Assembly: GCF_003123745.1 (NCBI RefSeq)
Contig: NZ_QETB01000001.1
Coordinates: forward strand, 620,001-684,000
From: Ancrocorticia populi
GTDB lineage: Bacteria; Actinomycetota; Actinomycetes; Actinomycetales; Actinomycetaceae
Reading direction: 5' to 3'
Length of the DNA: 64,000 nucleotides
Of this stretch, positions 16,603-25,095 are shown one piece after another (the first letter of the stretch is position 1; every line of letters starts with the position of its first letter). The notes below the pieces were generated by a model, which worked only from the letters and a program-made list of their open reading frames with translations, ran no database searches and was not told the DNA's origin. The position numbers were made by a program, and so were the translations under genes.

Positions 16603-18129
16603 GTGTTCAAATTTATAGCAAAACGTTTGGGAATCTCGGCAGTGATCATGCTGATTTCCTCGGCGATCATGTACATCCTCACGATTAATTCGGGTGATCC
16701 CCTGAAAGATCTTCGTGAGAGCACCGATCCCAATCGCGATAACCTCATCGCGCAACGCACCCAGTGGATGGGTCTGGATCAGCCTTGGTATACCCGCTAC
16801 TGGGATTGGCTCACCGGTGTAGGTGGCTGTTTCAAGGGCCAGTGCGATCTTGGCATTAACCGCAGCGGACAGAGCGTCAACCACATGTTGGGCTTGGCAG
16901 TCAGTTCGACAATGCGCCTGGTCGTTCTTGCCACGGTTCTTGCCATCGTGCTGGGCATCTTCTTCGGAATGATGACAGCGATCCGCCAGTACTCCGGTTT
17001 CGATTACACCGTGACATTCGCTGCCTTTGTGTTCTATTCACTGCCGGCATTCGTGTTTGCGGTGCTGCTGAAGGAATACGGCGCCATCAGATTCAATAAC
17101 TGGCTTCGAGACCCAACGATATCGCTGGTCACCTCTTTGATCATCGCAGCCTTATTCGCCCTCTTTATTCAGGCAATGCTCGCCGGGAACAAGAAGCGCA
17201 GGCTTATCTCCTTCGGTGTCACGTTCGCTGTTCTTATTGCGGTCCTCCAATTCATGTCGGCAACCGGGTTCATGAACGATCCGACGATCGGCATTTGGCT
17301 ACCGCTGGGTGTTGGAGTAGTAGCAGCTATTCTCTTCACGTCTCTGTTCACTGGAACGTCTAATAAGCGAACCTTGTACAACACGCTTGGTTCCGCCGTG
17401 ATTGCAGTGCTTCTGCTTCAGATCTTTGAGGGCCAGCTCTGGGAGCCCACGTGGGGCTTCCTCTTTATCCTGCTGGTCGGGTTCGTTGCGATCGCTGTGG
17501 CACTCGGATACTTCACGGGCGGATACGCCCGCCGCAGCGTCATCTGGGCGAATGTCTGGACCGTGTGCTCAGTGTGGATGGCATGCCTCATGGACTTCAT
17601 GATGCGTTACTGGTCCGATTACACGTCACTTTCCTCGGGCCGCCCGATCTCAACGATCGGCTCTGAGACGCCTAACTTCCGCGGTGGCGATGTGTTCTGG
17701 CTCCAGTTCACTGACGTGGCAACGCATCTCTTGCTACCCACGCTTTCGCTGACTCTCATGTCCATCGCCTCCTACACGCGATACACGCGTTCGGCCATGC
17801 TGGAAGTTCTCAATCAGGATTACGTGCGTACGGCCCGTGCGAAGGGGCTGCCCGAGCACACTGTGATTACCCGTCACGCCTTCCGAAACGCGATGATCCC
17901 GATTACCACGATTATCGCTTTCGATTTCGCCGGCCTTATCGGCGGCGCGGTCATCACCGAGACGGTGTTCGGCTGGAAGGGAATGGGCAACATGTTCAAG
18001 GTTGCCTTGGACCAAGTTGACCCGGCACCAGTGATGGCCTTCTTCCTAGTAACTGGAGGTGCGGCCATCCTCATGAACATGTTGGCCGATATTACATACG
18101 CGTATATCGATCCACGGATTAGGAGGTGA
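16603..18129 (+). CDS. Peptide ABC transporter permease (OppB/DppB type) with large insertion
   Basis: A 508-residue membrane protein. The C-terminal part has the permease EAA loop (MLEVLNQDYVRTARAKGLPE) and the typical DppB ending. The N-terminal part has TM1, the usual WLTGVGGCFKGQCDLG periplasmic loop, and further membrane segments. Normal DppB proteins are about 310-340 residues. Here roughly 170-200 extra residues between about 165 and 370 add several more hydrophobic segments. The start is GTG at 16603 with a weak ribosome binding site. It would form the channel with the OppC-type protein next door. Confidence 0.9.
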   Translation: MFKFIAKRLGISAVIMLISSAIMYILTINSGDPLKDLRESTDPNRDNLIAQRTQWMGLDQPWYTRYWDWLTGVGGCFKGQCDLGINRSGQSVNHMLGLAVSSTMRLVVLATVLAIVLGIFFGMMTAIRQYSGFDYTVTFAAFVFYSLPAFVFAVLLKEYGAIRFNNWLRDPTISLVTSLIIAALFALFIQAMLAGNKKRRLISFGVTFAVLIAVLQFMSATGFMNDPTIGIWLPLGVGVVAAILFTSLFTGTSNKRTLYNTLGSAVIAVLLLQIFEGQLWEPTWGFLFILLVGFVAIAVALGYFTGGYARRSVIWANVWTVCSVWMACLMDFMMRYWSDYTSLSSGRPISTIGSETPNFRGGDVFWLQFTDVATHLLLPTLSLTLMSIASYTRYTRSAMLEVLNQDYVRTARAKGLPEHTVITRHAFRNAMIPITTIIAFDFAGLIGGAVITETVFGWKGMGNMFKVALDQVDPAPVMAFFLVTGGAAILMNMLADITYAYIDPRIRR

Positions 18130-18136
18130 GGCCGGT

Positions 18137-19120
18137 ATGACTAAAACACCTGATAACAGGCCAGTTGGTGGCGGATCGTTTTCCGCCGTTGAGCTTGATG
18201 ACGAAGTTCTAGACGCAACAACGGATAAGTCGCTTTCTCAGGGACGCATCGTTCTGAACCGCTTCCTGCATCACCGTGGTGCCATGGTCTCAATGGTCGT
18301 ATTCCTCATTGTGGTGATCGTAGCCTTCACATCCATCGGCTTTGGCCCGTTCCCCGGCTGGTGGCCGCACGGGTACAAGACGCCAATGCCTGTAGAAAAC
18401 GGCGGCCGTCCAACCATCGGTTTGTTCTCGTGGGGCAACCATCCCTTCGGCCAAGATAACGTGGGTAAGGACTACTTCGCGTTGGCCATGCGCGGCACGC
18501 AGATCTCCATCATGATCGCTCTGGTTGTGGGCATTGTGTCCACGTTGATCGGCACTCTTGTTGGAGCACTCGCCGGATACTTCCGCGGTTGGGTTGAATC
18601 CCTGCTCATGCGCATCACGGACATGTTCATCGTGATCCCGCTCCTCATCCTCGCGGCCATCATCGGCCAAATGACTGGTTCGATGGGCCCGCTCTTCTTG
18701 GCCCTCATGCTCGGCCTACTCTCATGGACGGGCCTGGCCCGAATGGTTCGCGGCGAAGTGATGTCCCTGCGCGAACGCGAGTTCGTGGCGGCGGCCGATG
18801 CACTGGGCGCCAGCTCTTGGCGGATCATCGTTCGCCACATCCTCCCGAACTGCCTTGGCACCATCATCGTGAACGCGACTCTGTCCATTGCAGCAGCGAT
18901 CTTGCTGGAGACCTCCCTGTCCTACCTCGGATTTGGCGTGCGCCCACCGGATACCTCTCTGGGCCTCCTCATTTCCGACTACCAGACAACGTTCTCCACG
19001 CGCCCGTGGCTGTTCTTCGTGCCGGCCTTCATGATCCTCGCGATCGCTCTGACCGTGAACTTCATTGGAGACGGCCTACGAGACGCGTTTGATCCTCGTC
19101 AGAAGGGCAAGGTGAAGTAA
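18137..19120 (+). CDS. Peptide ABC transporter permease (OppC/DppC type)
   Basis: A 327-residue inner-membrane permease of normal length. After a roughly 45-residue cytoplasmic N-terminus, TM1 spans about residues 52-72. The substrate-facing loop reads HPFGQDNVGKDYFALAMRG, typical of the OppC N-terminal domain. The EAA loop is VMSLREREFVAAADALGASS. A strong AGGAGGTGA ribosome binding site overlaps the end of the previous gene. Its stop overlaps the start of the ATPase gene by one base (TAATG), so the proteins are produced in step. Confidence 0.93.
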   Translation: MTKTPDNRPVGGGSFSAVELDDEVLDATTDKSLSQGRIVLNRFLHHRGAMVSMVVFLIVVIVAFTSIGFGPFPGWWPHGYKTPMPVENGGRPTIGLFSWGNHPFGQDNVGKDYFALAMRGTQISIMIALVVGIVSTLIGTLVGALAGYFRGWVESLLMRITDMFIVIPLLILAAIIGQMTGSMGPLFLALMLGLLSWTGLARMVRGEVMSLREREFVAAADALGASSWRIIVRHILPNCLGTIIVNATLSIAAAILLETSLSYLGFGVRPPDTSLGLLISDYQTTFSTRPWLFFVPAFMILAIALTVNFIGDGLRDAFDPRQKGKVK

Positions 19121-20904
19121 TGGCTAGCTTCTTCAACAAGAACGAGCCCACATCTCCCGATCATGAGGGAGAATCCGTGGAGGCAGAGGATGTTGTTGTT
19201 ATCCACGAAGACTCTGGGAAACCAGTGCTTTCCTTCGAAGATCTAGACGTTCAGTTCAAAACCGAATTCGGCCGCGTCCACGCGGTCCGCGGGGTTTCGA
19301 TCGATGTTCACCCGGGCGAAGTTGTAGCGCTCGTGGGCGAATCCGGTTCCGGAAAGTCTGTTACCTCCATGACGGCGCTGGGGCTTCTGCCGGGCAATGC
19401 CTCCATTGACGGCGCGATCAAGGTGTCCGATCATGTGATCCGCACGCTTGGTTCGCGTGGGATGCGGGAGCTGCGCGGCAAGGAAGTGTCCATGGTGTTC
19501 CAGGAGCCCATGACGGCTCTGAACCCTGTGCTGACGATCGGGCGGCAGATGACCGAGGCGCTGGAAATCCACGACCTTGCATACGGCAAGGACGCGGAGG
19601 CGCGCGCCGTCGAGCTGCTCAAGATGGTGGGGCTGGACAACGCCGAAGAGCGCATGAGCCACTACCCCCACGAGCTCTCCGGCGGCCAACGCCAGCGTGT
19701 GGTGATCGCCATCGCGATCTCGTGTAACCCCAAGGTGATCATCGCCGATGAGCCCACCACGGCGCTTGACGTGACCGTACAGGCCGACATTCTGGACCTT
19801 CTGCGCTCCCTCAAGGACAAGCTGAACACCGGCATTCTCCTCATCACCCACTCGATGGGCGTTGTGGCGGACATGGCCGATCAGGTGCACGTGATGTTCA
19901 AGGGCAACATCGTGGAATCTGGATCCGTGGATCAGGTGCTCAATCACCCGACTCACCCGTACACGAAGCGCCTGCTGGACGCGGTGCCCCACCTCGGACG
20001 CGGCCGCGATCAGAAGGGCATCGACGTAGCCGAGCAGGCCCCCATCGATCTGTCCAAGAAGGTGCTTGAGGCCAAGGATCTGGTGATCGAGTACCAGCGC
20101 AACGGTAAGGCTCCGTTCCGTGCGGTAGACGGCGTTTCGCTGGACATCGCCGAGCGTGAGTTCGTTGGGCTTGTGGGCGAATCCGGCTCCGGAAAGTCCA
20201 CGATCGGCAAGTGCATCCTCGGGCTGCTCCCCGCGGCTTCCGGTGAGGTGACGATGTTCGGCCAGAACATGGTGGGCATGAAGCCGAAGGAGGCGCGCGC
20301 ATGGCGCAAGAATGTGGGCGTGGTATTCCAGGATCCCGCGGCCTCGCTCAACCCGCGCTTCCCGATCGGCGACTGTATCGCCGAACCCCTCGTGGTGCAC
20401 AAGGAAGGCAACAAGAAGTCTCAGACGGCTCGTGTGCACGAGCTGCTAGACGCCGTTTCCCTCCCGCGCTCCACCTTCAACCGCTACCCGCATGAGCTCT
20501 CCGGTGGCCAGCGCCAGCGCGTGTGTATTGCCCGCGCTTTGGCACTTCGCCCCCACCTGCTTATCGCGGACGAGCCCACATCCGCACTGGACGTTTCGGT
20601 TCAGGCTCAGGTGCTCGCCATGCTGTCCGAGTTGCAGGAGGATATGGGCTTTGCCTGCCTCTTCATCTCGCACGATCTGGCGGTTGTGGACATGTTGGCT
20701 AACCGCGTGGTGGTTCTCCAGCATGGCAAGGCTGTTGAATCTGGCCTGCGTGAAGACGTACTCCACAACTCCAAGGAGGAGTACACCCAGCGCCTGATCG
20801 CTGCCGCTCCGGTTCCCGAACCGAATGAGCAGCGCCGCCGCCGCGATGCCCGTCACGAGCTGCTCCGCTCCTACGGCTACGAGGTTTCCGAGTTGAAGTT
20901 CTAG
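19120..20904 (+). CDS. Peptide ABC transporter ATP-binding protein, fused OppD-OppF type
   Basis: A 594-residue protein with two complete ABC ATPase domains. Domain 1 (about 35-290) has GESGSGKSV, the LSGGQRQRV signature and [11 protein letters not shown]. Domain 2 (about 320-575) has GESGSGKST, a second LSGGQRQRV and [11 protein letters not shown]. Each is followed by an oligopeptide-transport C-terminal extension ([12 protein letters not shown] and [12 protein letters not shown]). It powers the importer formed by the two preceding permeases. The first 30 residues are acidic and poorly conserved. A rho-independent terminator follows. Confidence 0.95.
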   Translation: MASFFNKNEPTSPDHEGESVEAEDVVVIHEDSGKPVLSFEDLDVQFKTEFGRVHAVRGVSIDVHPGEVVALVGESGSGKSVTSMTALGLLPGNASIDGAIKVSDHVIRTLGSRGMRELRGKEVSMVFQEPMTALNPVLTIGRQMTEALEIHDLAYGKDAEARAVELLKMVGLDNAEERMSHYPHELSGGQRQRVVIAIAISCNPKVIIADEPTTALDVTVQADILDLLRSLKDKLNTGILLITHSMGVVADMADQVHVMFKGNIVESGSVDQVLNHPTHPYTKRLLDAVPHLGRGRDQKGIDVAEQAPIDLSKKVLEAKDLVIEYQRNGKAPFRAVDGVSLDIAEREFVGLVGESGSGKSTIGKCILGLLPAASGEVTMFGQNMVGMKPKEARAWRKNVGVVFQDPAASLNPRFPIGDCIAEPLVVHKEGNKKSQTARVHELLDAVSLPRSTFNRYPHELSGGQRQRVCIARALALRPHLLIADEPTSALDVSVQAQVLAMLSELQEDMGFACLFISHDLAVVDMLANRVVVLQHGKAVESGLREDVLHNSKEEYTQRLIAAAPVPEPNEQRRRRDARHELLRSYGYEVSELKF

Positions 20905-20919
20905 GTTTGTAGTTTGGGG

Positions 20920-20956
20920 CTGGCCCGTCGCGTATGCGGCGGGCCAGTTCCTTTTT
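20920..20956 (+). terminator. Rho-independent terminator of the peptide ABC operon
   Basis: The arms CTGGCCCGTCGC (20920-20931) and GCGGCGGGCCAG (20936-20947) pair over 12 bp with one G-T wobble and a 4-base loop. They are followed by TTCCTTTTT. It lies 15 bases after the ATPase stop. Confidence 0.9.
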
Positions 20957-20981
20957 AACGACGACGACGGAATAGGCATGC
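20952..20981 (+). repeat. T-run/CGACGACGACG/CATGC element, copy 1
   Basis: TTTTT followed by CGACGACGACGG (20959-20970) and CATGC (20977-20981). The same order of blocks occurs at 11187-11213 and 29906-29932. It starts in the tail of the terminator. Confidence 0.6.
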
Positions 20982-21005
20982 ACGCGGTATGAAAGAATAT
21001 GAGTC

Positions 21006-21701
21006 ATGAATCAGGGCCCAACCTACGTACTCCGCAACCGCTCCCAAGTACTCAAGGGTATCTTGCTCATCATCTTTGGGGCGGTGCTGGTTGTGGTCAC
21101 GGCATTCGATCCGGTGGAGGCGAGCTATCTGCCGCCAGGGCTTGCGGCGCTCGGGCTGGTGGGCATTGCCAGTTCAGTCTTTATCCTTCCACGGGTGGTG
21201 GTGACCCCGGCGGGCATTGAGACCCGAAACTGGATGTTTCGGGTGGCGGTTCCTTGGAATCATTATCGCGAGCTGGAGACTAAGTTCGGGATGTACCTCG
21301 TGAGCACCGATACCAAGGATGTTGTGGCATCCTACCCGGGCAGCGGCGGAATCTCGAAAGGCCGCGAAGAGCTGGGGGAGAAGCATCGCCTTGGAAGGTC
21401 TACCCCCAAATCCGCCAGCTTGCCCCTGCACACCGAAGGAACGGTGAAGCACTGGGCGGACATGAATCAGGCGATTGGCCTAGTCGAGAGCGTGTACACC
21501 CACGATTACCTGAAGGACAAGCGGTCCAAGAAGCATCAGCCGGCCCCCGGAACGCGTGCGGCTACCGAACCCAACTTTGATGACCCGGCCGACGGTGCAT
21601 TTCCTCGGCAGCGCACGAAATCGGTAGAAGTTATGTCCGCGGCCAGCTTGGTGGTGGGCGTTGCCCTGCTCTTGGTGGGGATCGGCTTCTCTTTTGGGTG
21701 A
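21006..21701 (+). CDS. Putative membrane protein with PH-like domain
   Basis: A 231-residue protein of unknown function. Two hydrophobic segments (about 16-35 and 42-61) form an N-terminal hairpin. Next comes a short beta-rich part (VVVTPAGIETRNWMF, then VPWNHYREL) that resembles bacterial PH-like domains found behind paired membrane helices. A charged middle region follows, and a third hydrophobic segment ends the protein (about 208-229). It stands alone after the peptide ABC terminator. Function cannot be assigned; the PH-like call is by pattern only. Confidence 0.65.
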   Translation: MNQGPTYVLRNRSQVLKGILLIIFGAVLVVVTAFDPVEASYLPPGLAALGLVGIASSVFILPRVVVTPAGIETRNWMFRVAVPWNHYRELETKFGMYLVSTDTKDVVASYPGSGGISKGREELGEKHRLGRSTPKSASLPLHTEGTVKHWADMNQAIGLVESVYTHDYLKDKRSKKHQPAPGTRAATEPNFDDPADGAFPRQRTKSVEVMSAASLVVGVALLLVGIGFSFG

Positions 21702-21779
21702 GGGTGCTCCCCTCCCACCGTGAGGGTGCCCCGTCGAGTGTGAGAGTGCCCCGTCGAGTGTGAGGGTGACCCGTGCGAG
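21699..21779 (+). repeat. Three tandem 20-bp repeats plus a degenerate fourth
   Basis: Units at 21720-21739, 21740-21759 and 21760-21779 follow the pattern GTGAGGGTGCCCCGTCGAGT, with one change in the second and several in the third. A diverged unit at 21699-21719 overlaps the stop of the previous gene. No coding role is seen. Confidence 0.8.
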
Positions 21780-21916
21780 AGGTCATAGCCGGTACGGTCA
21801 CGCCCAAAGACGGACTGCGAGAACTGAAAGGTCACTGTCACAACGCCAGAGGCCCGCCACGGCGGAGATGGCGACAAATCTCTGACAATCATCGATATCT
21901 CGGCATAGCAAAACGG

Positions 21917-21934
21917 TTCTACCGTAAGGTAGAA
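21917..21934 (+). promoter_or_regulatory. Palindromic operator of the vapBC operon
   Basis: TTCTACC (21917-21923) and GGTAGAA (21928-21934) form a perfect 7-bp inverted repeat around GTAA. The right arm overlaps the weak ribosome binding region of vapB. An overlapping ACGGT-TCT-ACCGT palindrome lies at 21913-21925. Type II antitoxins normally bind such sites to repress their own operon. Confidence 0.65.
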
Positions 21935-21941
21935 TTACTGC

Positions 21942-22184
21942 ATGACCACGATGAATATCAAAGATCCCCGAGTCCATGAGCTGGCGCGTGAACTGGCCGC
22001 GATTCGCGGTTCCAGTGCAACGGCGGCTGTTCGGCAGGCCCTAGAGGAAACGCTCGGGCGGGAACGGCGCGAAGGCGCGCGGCTGGCAGATGCAGTAGGA
22101 GAGTTGCAGGAGAGGGCTAGCAAGACTATGGGCGAATGGATAGATGAAGCTAGCCTTTATGATGAGGTGGGGCTCCCCAAGTGA
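21942..22184 (+). CDS. vapB: Type II antitoxin, VapB family
   Basis: An 80-residue protein that starts with a short ribbon-helix-helix type segment (MNIKDPRVHELARELAAIRG, then SSATAAVRQALEETL). It matches the Rv0623/PSK-type VapB antitoxins that pair with PIN toxins. The charged C-terminus would wrap the toxin. An alternative start three codons later (21951) is possible. It overlaps vapC by four bases (GTGA), the normal coupling in such modules. The inverted repeat just upstream points to autorepression. Confidence 0.88.
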   Translation: MTTMNIKDPRVHELARELAAIRGSSATAAVRQALEETLGRERREGARLADAVGELQERASKTMGEWIDEASLYDEVGLPK

Positions 22185-22561
22185 TCATTGATGCGTCTGC
22201 CGCCGTGGCCATCCTCCGTAACGAACCTACAGCGGATGATTTACAAAGACACATTGAGGCTGCTGGTGTGCTTCGGATGTCCGCATGTTCGGTGTTAGAA
22301 CTGACAATGGTGATAGGAAGGACGGACCCGGAACTAGTTGATCTCTTTATCAAGAAGCTAGGAGTTCAGGTGCTTCCGGTGGATCTTGAGCAACTGCAAT
22401 GGGCGCGGCATGCCTTTGCACAATTCGGCCGCGGATCTGGATCTCCAGCCAAGCTCAACTTTGGCGATTGCCTCACCTACGCTGCTGCAAAAGCTCTGAA
22501 CGAGCCGCTCTTGTTTGTTGGTGAAGATTTCTCCCATACGGATCTTGAGCTCGTGAACTGA
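22181..22561 (+). CDS. vapC: PIN-domain ribonuclease toxin, VapC family
   Basis: A 126-residue PIN-domain protein. The acidic active-site residues are visible: Asp in MIIDASAAVAIL, Glu in SVLELTMVIG, and Asp in LNFGDCLTYAAAK, with a later Asp near FVGEDFSHTDL. It should cleave RNA in a metal-dependent way when freed from VapB. The start is GTG at 22181 inside the antitoxin stop. No frameshift or missing residue suggests decay, so the module looks intact. Confidence 0.9.
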   Translation: MIIDASAAVAILRNEPTADDLQRHIEAAGVLRMSACSVLELTMVIGRTDPELVDLFIKKLGVQVLPVDLEQLQWARHAFAQFGRGSGSPAKLNFGDCLTYAAAKALNEPLLFVGEDFSHTDLELVN

Positions 22562-22736
22562 TCGGCACCGAGGGCTCAATGGGCTAAACCACCCGGATGT
22601 GACGAAAAACCGTCCCCACCAGCTCACATTCGCCTATGCCACTGCCCATCTGCGGGCGTAGAGTAAACCGTTGGCGCATAAGCGCCGTGCAAAGACGCGC
22701 TCCGCGAGAGCCGGGGTGCATGATTCAAGGAATTAG

Positions 22737-24659
22737 ATGAGCACCCGGAGCACCCGTAAAGACCTTCGAAACGTTGCGATTGTGGCACACGTTGATCACG
22801 GCAAGACAACTCTTGTTGATGCGATGATGTGGCAGGCCGGCGCATTCGACGCCCGCGCAACCGTGGAGAAGACGGGCGAGCGCGTGATGGATTCGGGCGA
22901 TCTGGAGCGCGAAAAGGGTATTACGATTCTGGCGAAGAATACGTCGATTCGCTATGCCGGGCCCTCCGCGGAGAAGTTTGGCGCGCCTGAGGGCGTGACG
23001 ATCAATGTGATTGACACCCCGGGCCACGCGGACTTTGGCGGCGAGGTAGAACGCGGCCTCTCGATGGTAGACGGCGTGGTGCTGCTGGTGGATGCCTCCG
23101 AGGGCCCGCTGCCGCAAACTCGCTTCGTGCTGCGCAAGGCGCTGGAAGCCTCGCTCCCGGTGATCACCGTGGTCAACAAGGTGGACCGCCCGGACGCCCG
23201 GATTGACGAGGTAGTGAACGAAGCTCAGGATCTCCTGCTTTCCCTCTTCTCGGACCTAGAGGATCCAGACGATGCCGTTCTGGACAAACTCCTCGAGATT
23301 CCCGTGATTTACTGCGCGGCGAAGGCCGGTTATGCGGACACGATCCGCCCCGAAGACGGTGAAGTACCCGCCAACCACGATCTAGAGCCACTGTTTGAGG
23401 CGATCCTCCACTACATCCCGGCACCAACGTACGATGAGGACGCCCCGCTGGTGGCTCAGGTGACTAACCTTGACGCGTCCCCGTTCCTCGGACGCCTCGC
23501 ACTGACCCGCGTTTACTCGGGCGAGCTGAAGAAGGGCGCCTGGGTGGGCTGGCACCGCAACGATGGCACGGTCACGAAGGTGCACGTTTCGGAGCTGCTC
23601 GAAACTAAGGGCCTAGAGCGGACCTCTACGGCCTCGGCCCACGCCGGAGACATCGTGGCCGTTGCGGGCATCGATGACATCACCATCGGCGATTCGCTGG
23701 TGGACCCGGAGGATTCCCGCCCCCGCCCCGCCATTCACGTGGATGACCCCGCGATCTCCATGACGATCGGCATCAACACCTCGCCGCTGGCAGGTAAGGA
23801 GAAGGGGCATAAGCTCACTGCCCGTCAGGTCAAGGATCGCCTTGATCAGGAGTTGGTAGGAAACGTCTCAATCCGCGTGCTGCCCACGGACCGCCCCGAT
23901 CAGTGGGAGGTTCAGGACCGCGGTGAACTGGCGCTGGCCATCCTCGTGGAGCAGATGCGCCGCGAAGGATTTGAACTGACGGTGGGTAAGCCACAGGTGG
24001 TCACGCGCGAGGTGAACGGCAAGCGCGAGGAGCCGATGCAGCGCACCACGATTGACGTCCCCGAGGAGTTTTTGGGCGCGGTCACGCAGCTCATGGCTTC
24101 CCGCAAGGGCCGTATGGAAACGATGGCCAATCATGGTTCGGGCTGGGTCCGCATGGAGTTTGTGGTGCCCGCACGCGGAATGATCGGGTTCCGCTCCACC
24201 TTCCTCACCCAAACGCGAGGCACGGGCATCGCTGCCTCGATCGGTGAAGGCTACGCCCCGTGGCAGGGGGAGATCTCCTCGCGCGCCACTGGCTCGCTGG
24301 TTTCGGATCGCTCCGGTCAGGTCACGGCATTCGCTCTGCAGCGCTTGGAGGATCGCGGAACGTTCTTCGTGGAGCCCGGCGCAGAGGTCTACGAGGGCCA
24401 GATTGTTGGTGAGAATCCGCGCGACGAGGATATGGACGTCAACGTGGTTCGTGCCAAGGAAATGACGAATATGCGGTCGGCTACGGCTGACGTGTTCGAG
24501 CAGCTCAAGGCGCCACGCCGGCTGACCCTCGAGGAATCGATGGAGTTCGCCTCGGAAGACGAATGCATTGAAGTTACTCCGGAATCCGTCCGCATCCGCA
24601 AGCTCATCCTGAACGCTCAGGACCGCTACAAGGCAAACCGCGCGAAGGCGAAGAAGTAG
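22737..24659 (+). CDS. typA: Translational GTPase TypA/BipA
   Basis: A 640-residue ribosome-binding GTPase of normal family length. G-domain motifs are G1 [10 protein letters not shown]2 region [11 protein letters not shown]3 [14 protein letters not shown] and G4 [12 protein letters not shown]-like domains follow, and the C-terminal BipA-specific part includes [10 protein letters not shown]. It acts in 50S assembly and stress or cold adaptation in other bacteria. The first gene downstream begins 10 bases later and may share its transcript. Confidence 0.96.
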   Translation: MSTRSTRKDLRNVAIVAHVDHGKTTLVDAMMWQAGAFDARATVEKTGERVMDSGDLEREKGITILAKNTSIRYAGPSAEKFGAPEGVTINVIDTPGHADFGGEVERGLSMVDGVVLLVDASEGPLPQTRFVLRKALEASLPVITVVNKVDRPDARIDEVVNEAQDLLLSLFSDLEDPDDAVLDKLLEIPVIYCAAKAGYADTIRPEDGEVPANHDLEPLFEAILHYIPAPTYDEDAPLVAQVTNLDASPFLGRLALTRVYSGELKKGAWVGWHRNDGTVTKVHVSELLETKGLERTSTASAHAGDIVAVAGIDDITIGDSLVDPEDSRPRPAIHVDDPAISMTIGINTSPLAGKEKGHKLTARQVKDRLDQELVGNVSIRVLPTDRPDQWEVQDRGELALAILVEQMRREGFELTVGKPQVVTREVNGKREEPMQRTTIDVPEEFLGAVTQLMASRKGRMETMANHGSGWVRMEFVVPARGMIGFRSTFLTQTRGTGIAASIGEGYAPWQGEISSRATGSLVSDRSGQVTAFALQRLEDRGTFFVEPGAEVYEGQIVGENPRDEDMDVNVVRAKEMTNMRSATADVFEQLKAPRRLTLEESMEFASEDECIEVTPESVRIRKLILNAQDRYKANRAKAKK

Positions 24660-24669
24660 AGTAGACCCC

Positions 24670-25023
24670 ATGCGTTTGCTTCAAGGGTTCCTCGGCCTGA
24701 TCGGCGGCTTGCTGGTGGGAGCGCTCGGTGCGGTTACGTACCCGGGTCCTCTCGATATGCCGGTGCTCGGCCTGTTGGTTGCGATCGTTTTGGTGGCGGC
24801 GGGCGCTTGGTTTCTCTTGGAGTGGGGCAAGCGCACGGCGTGGATCGGCTACGCGATTGGGGTCACGGTGGCGACTTTCTGGCTCCTGATTGCTCCGCCG
24901 GCCACGGACACGGTGCTCTCCGTTTACACCTGGGCATCGGACGCATGGCTGATTCTGGCCCCGCTGTCCGCCCTAGTGCCGGCCTTCATGGTCCGTACCC
25001 CACGCAGCTCCCGCTCCATGTGA
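24670..25023 (+). CDS. Small integral membrane protein of unknown function
   Basis: A 117-residue very hydrophobic protein with four likely membrane helices (about residues 4-22, 31-50, 57-76 and 84-108) and short polar loops. It begins MRLLQGFLGLIGG and ends with a basic RTPRSSRSM tail. Similar small membrane proteins follow translational GTPase genes in actinobacteria, perhaps of the DUF6113 type, but I cannot confirm this. It starts 10 bases after typA and is probably in the same operon. Confidence 0.7.
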   Translation: MRLLQGFLGLIGGLLVGALGAVTYPGPLDMPVLGLLVAIVLVAAGAWFLLEWGKRTAWIGYAIGVTVATFWLLIAPPATDTVLSVYTWASDAWLILAPLSALVPAFMVRTPRSSRSM

Positions 25024-25095
25024 CCAACTCGCGCCGCCGCACACTGCCTGCTAAAGCTACAATCATGGGGGATAGTACCGATGGAAGGCAGACCC

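Noticed and set aside
19243-20439. 398-codon open frame on the - strand, rich in His and Arg
   Set aside because: Antisense shadow of the duplicated ABC ATPase; composition typical of reverse-read high-GC coding sequence.
23868-24671. 267-codon open frame on the - strand
   Set aside because: Antisense to typA, no family match.
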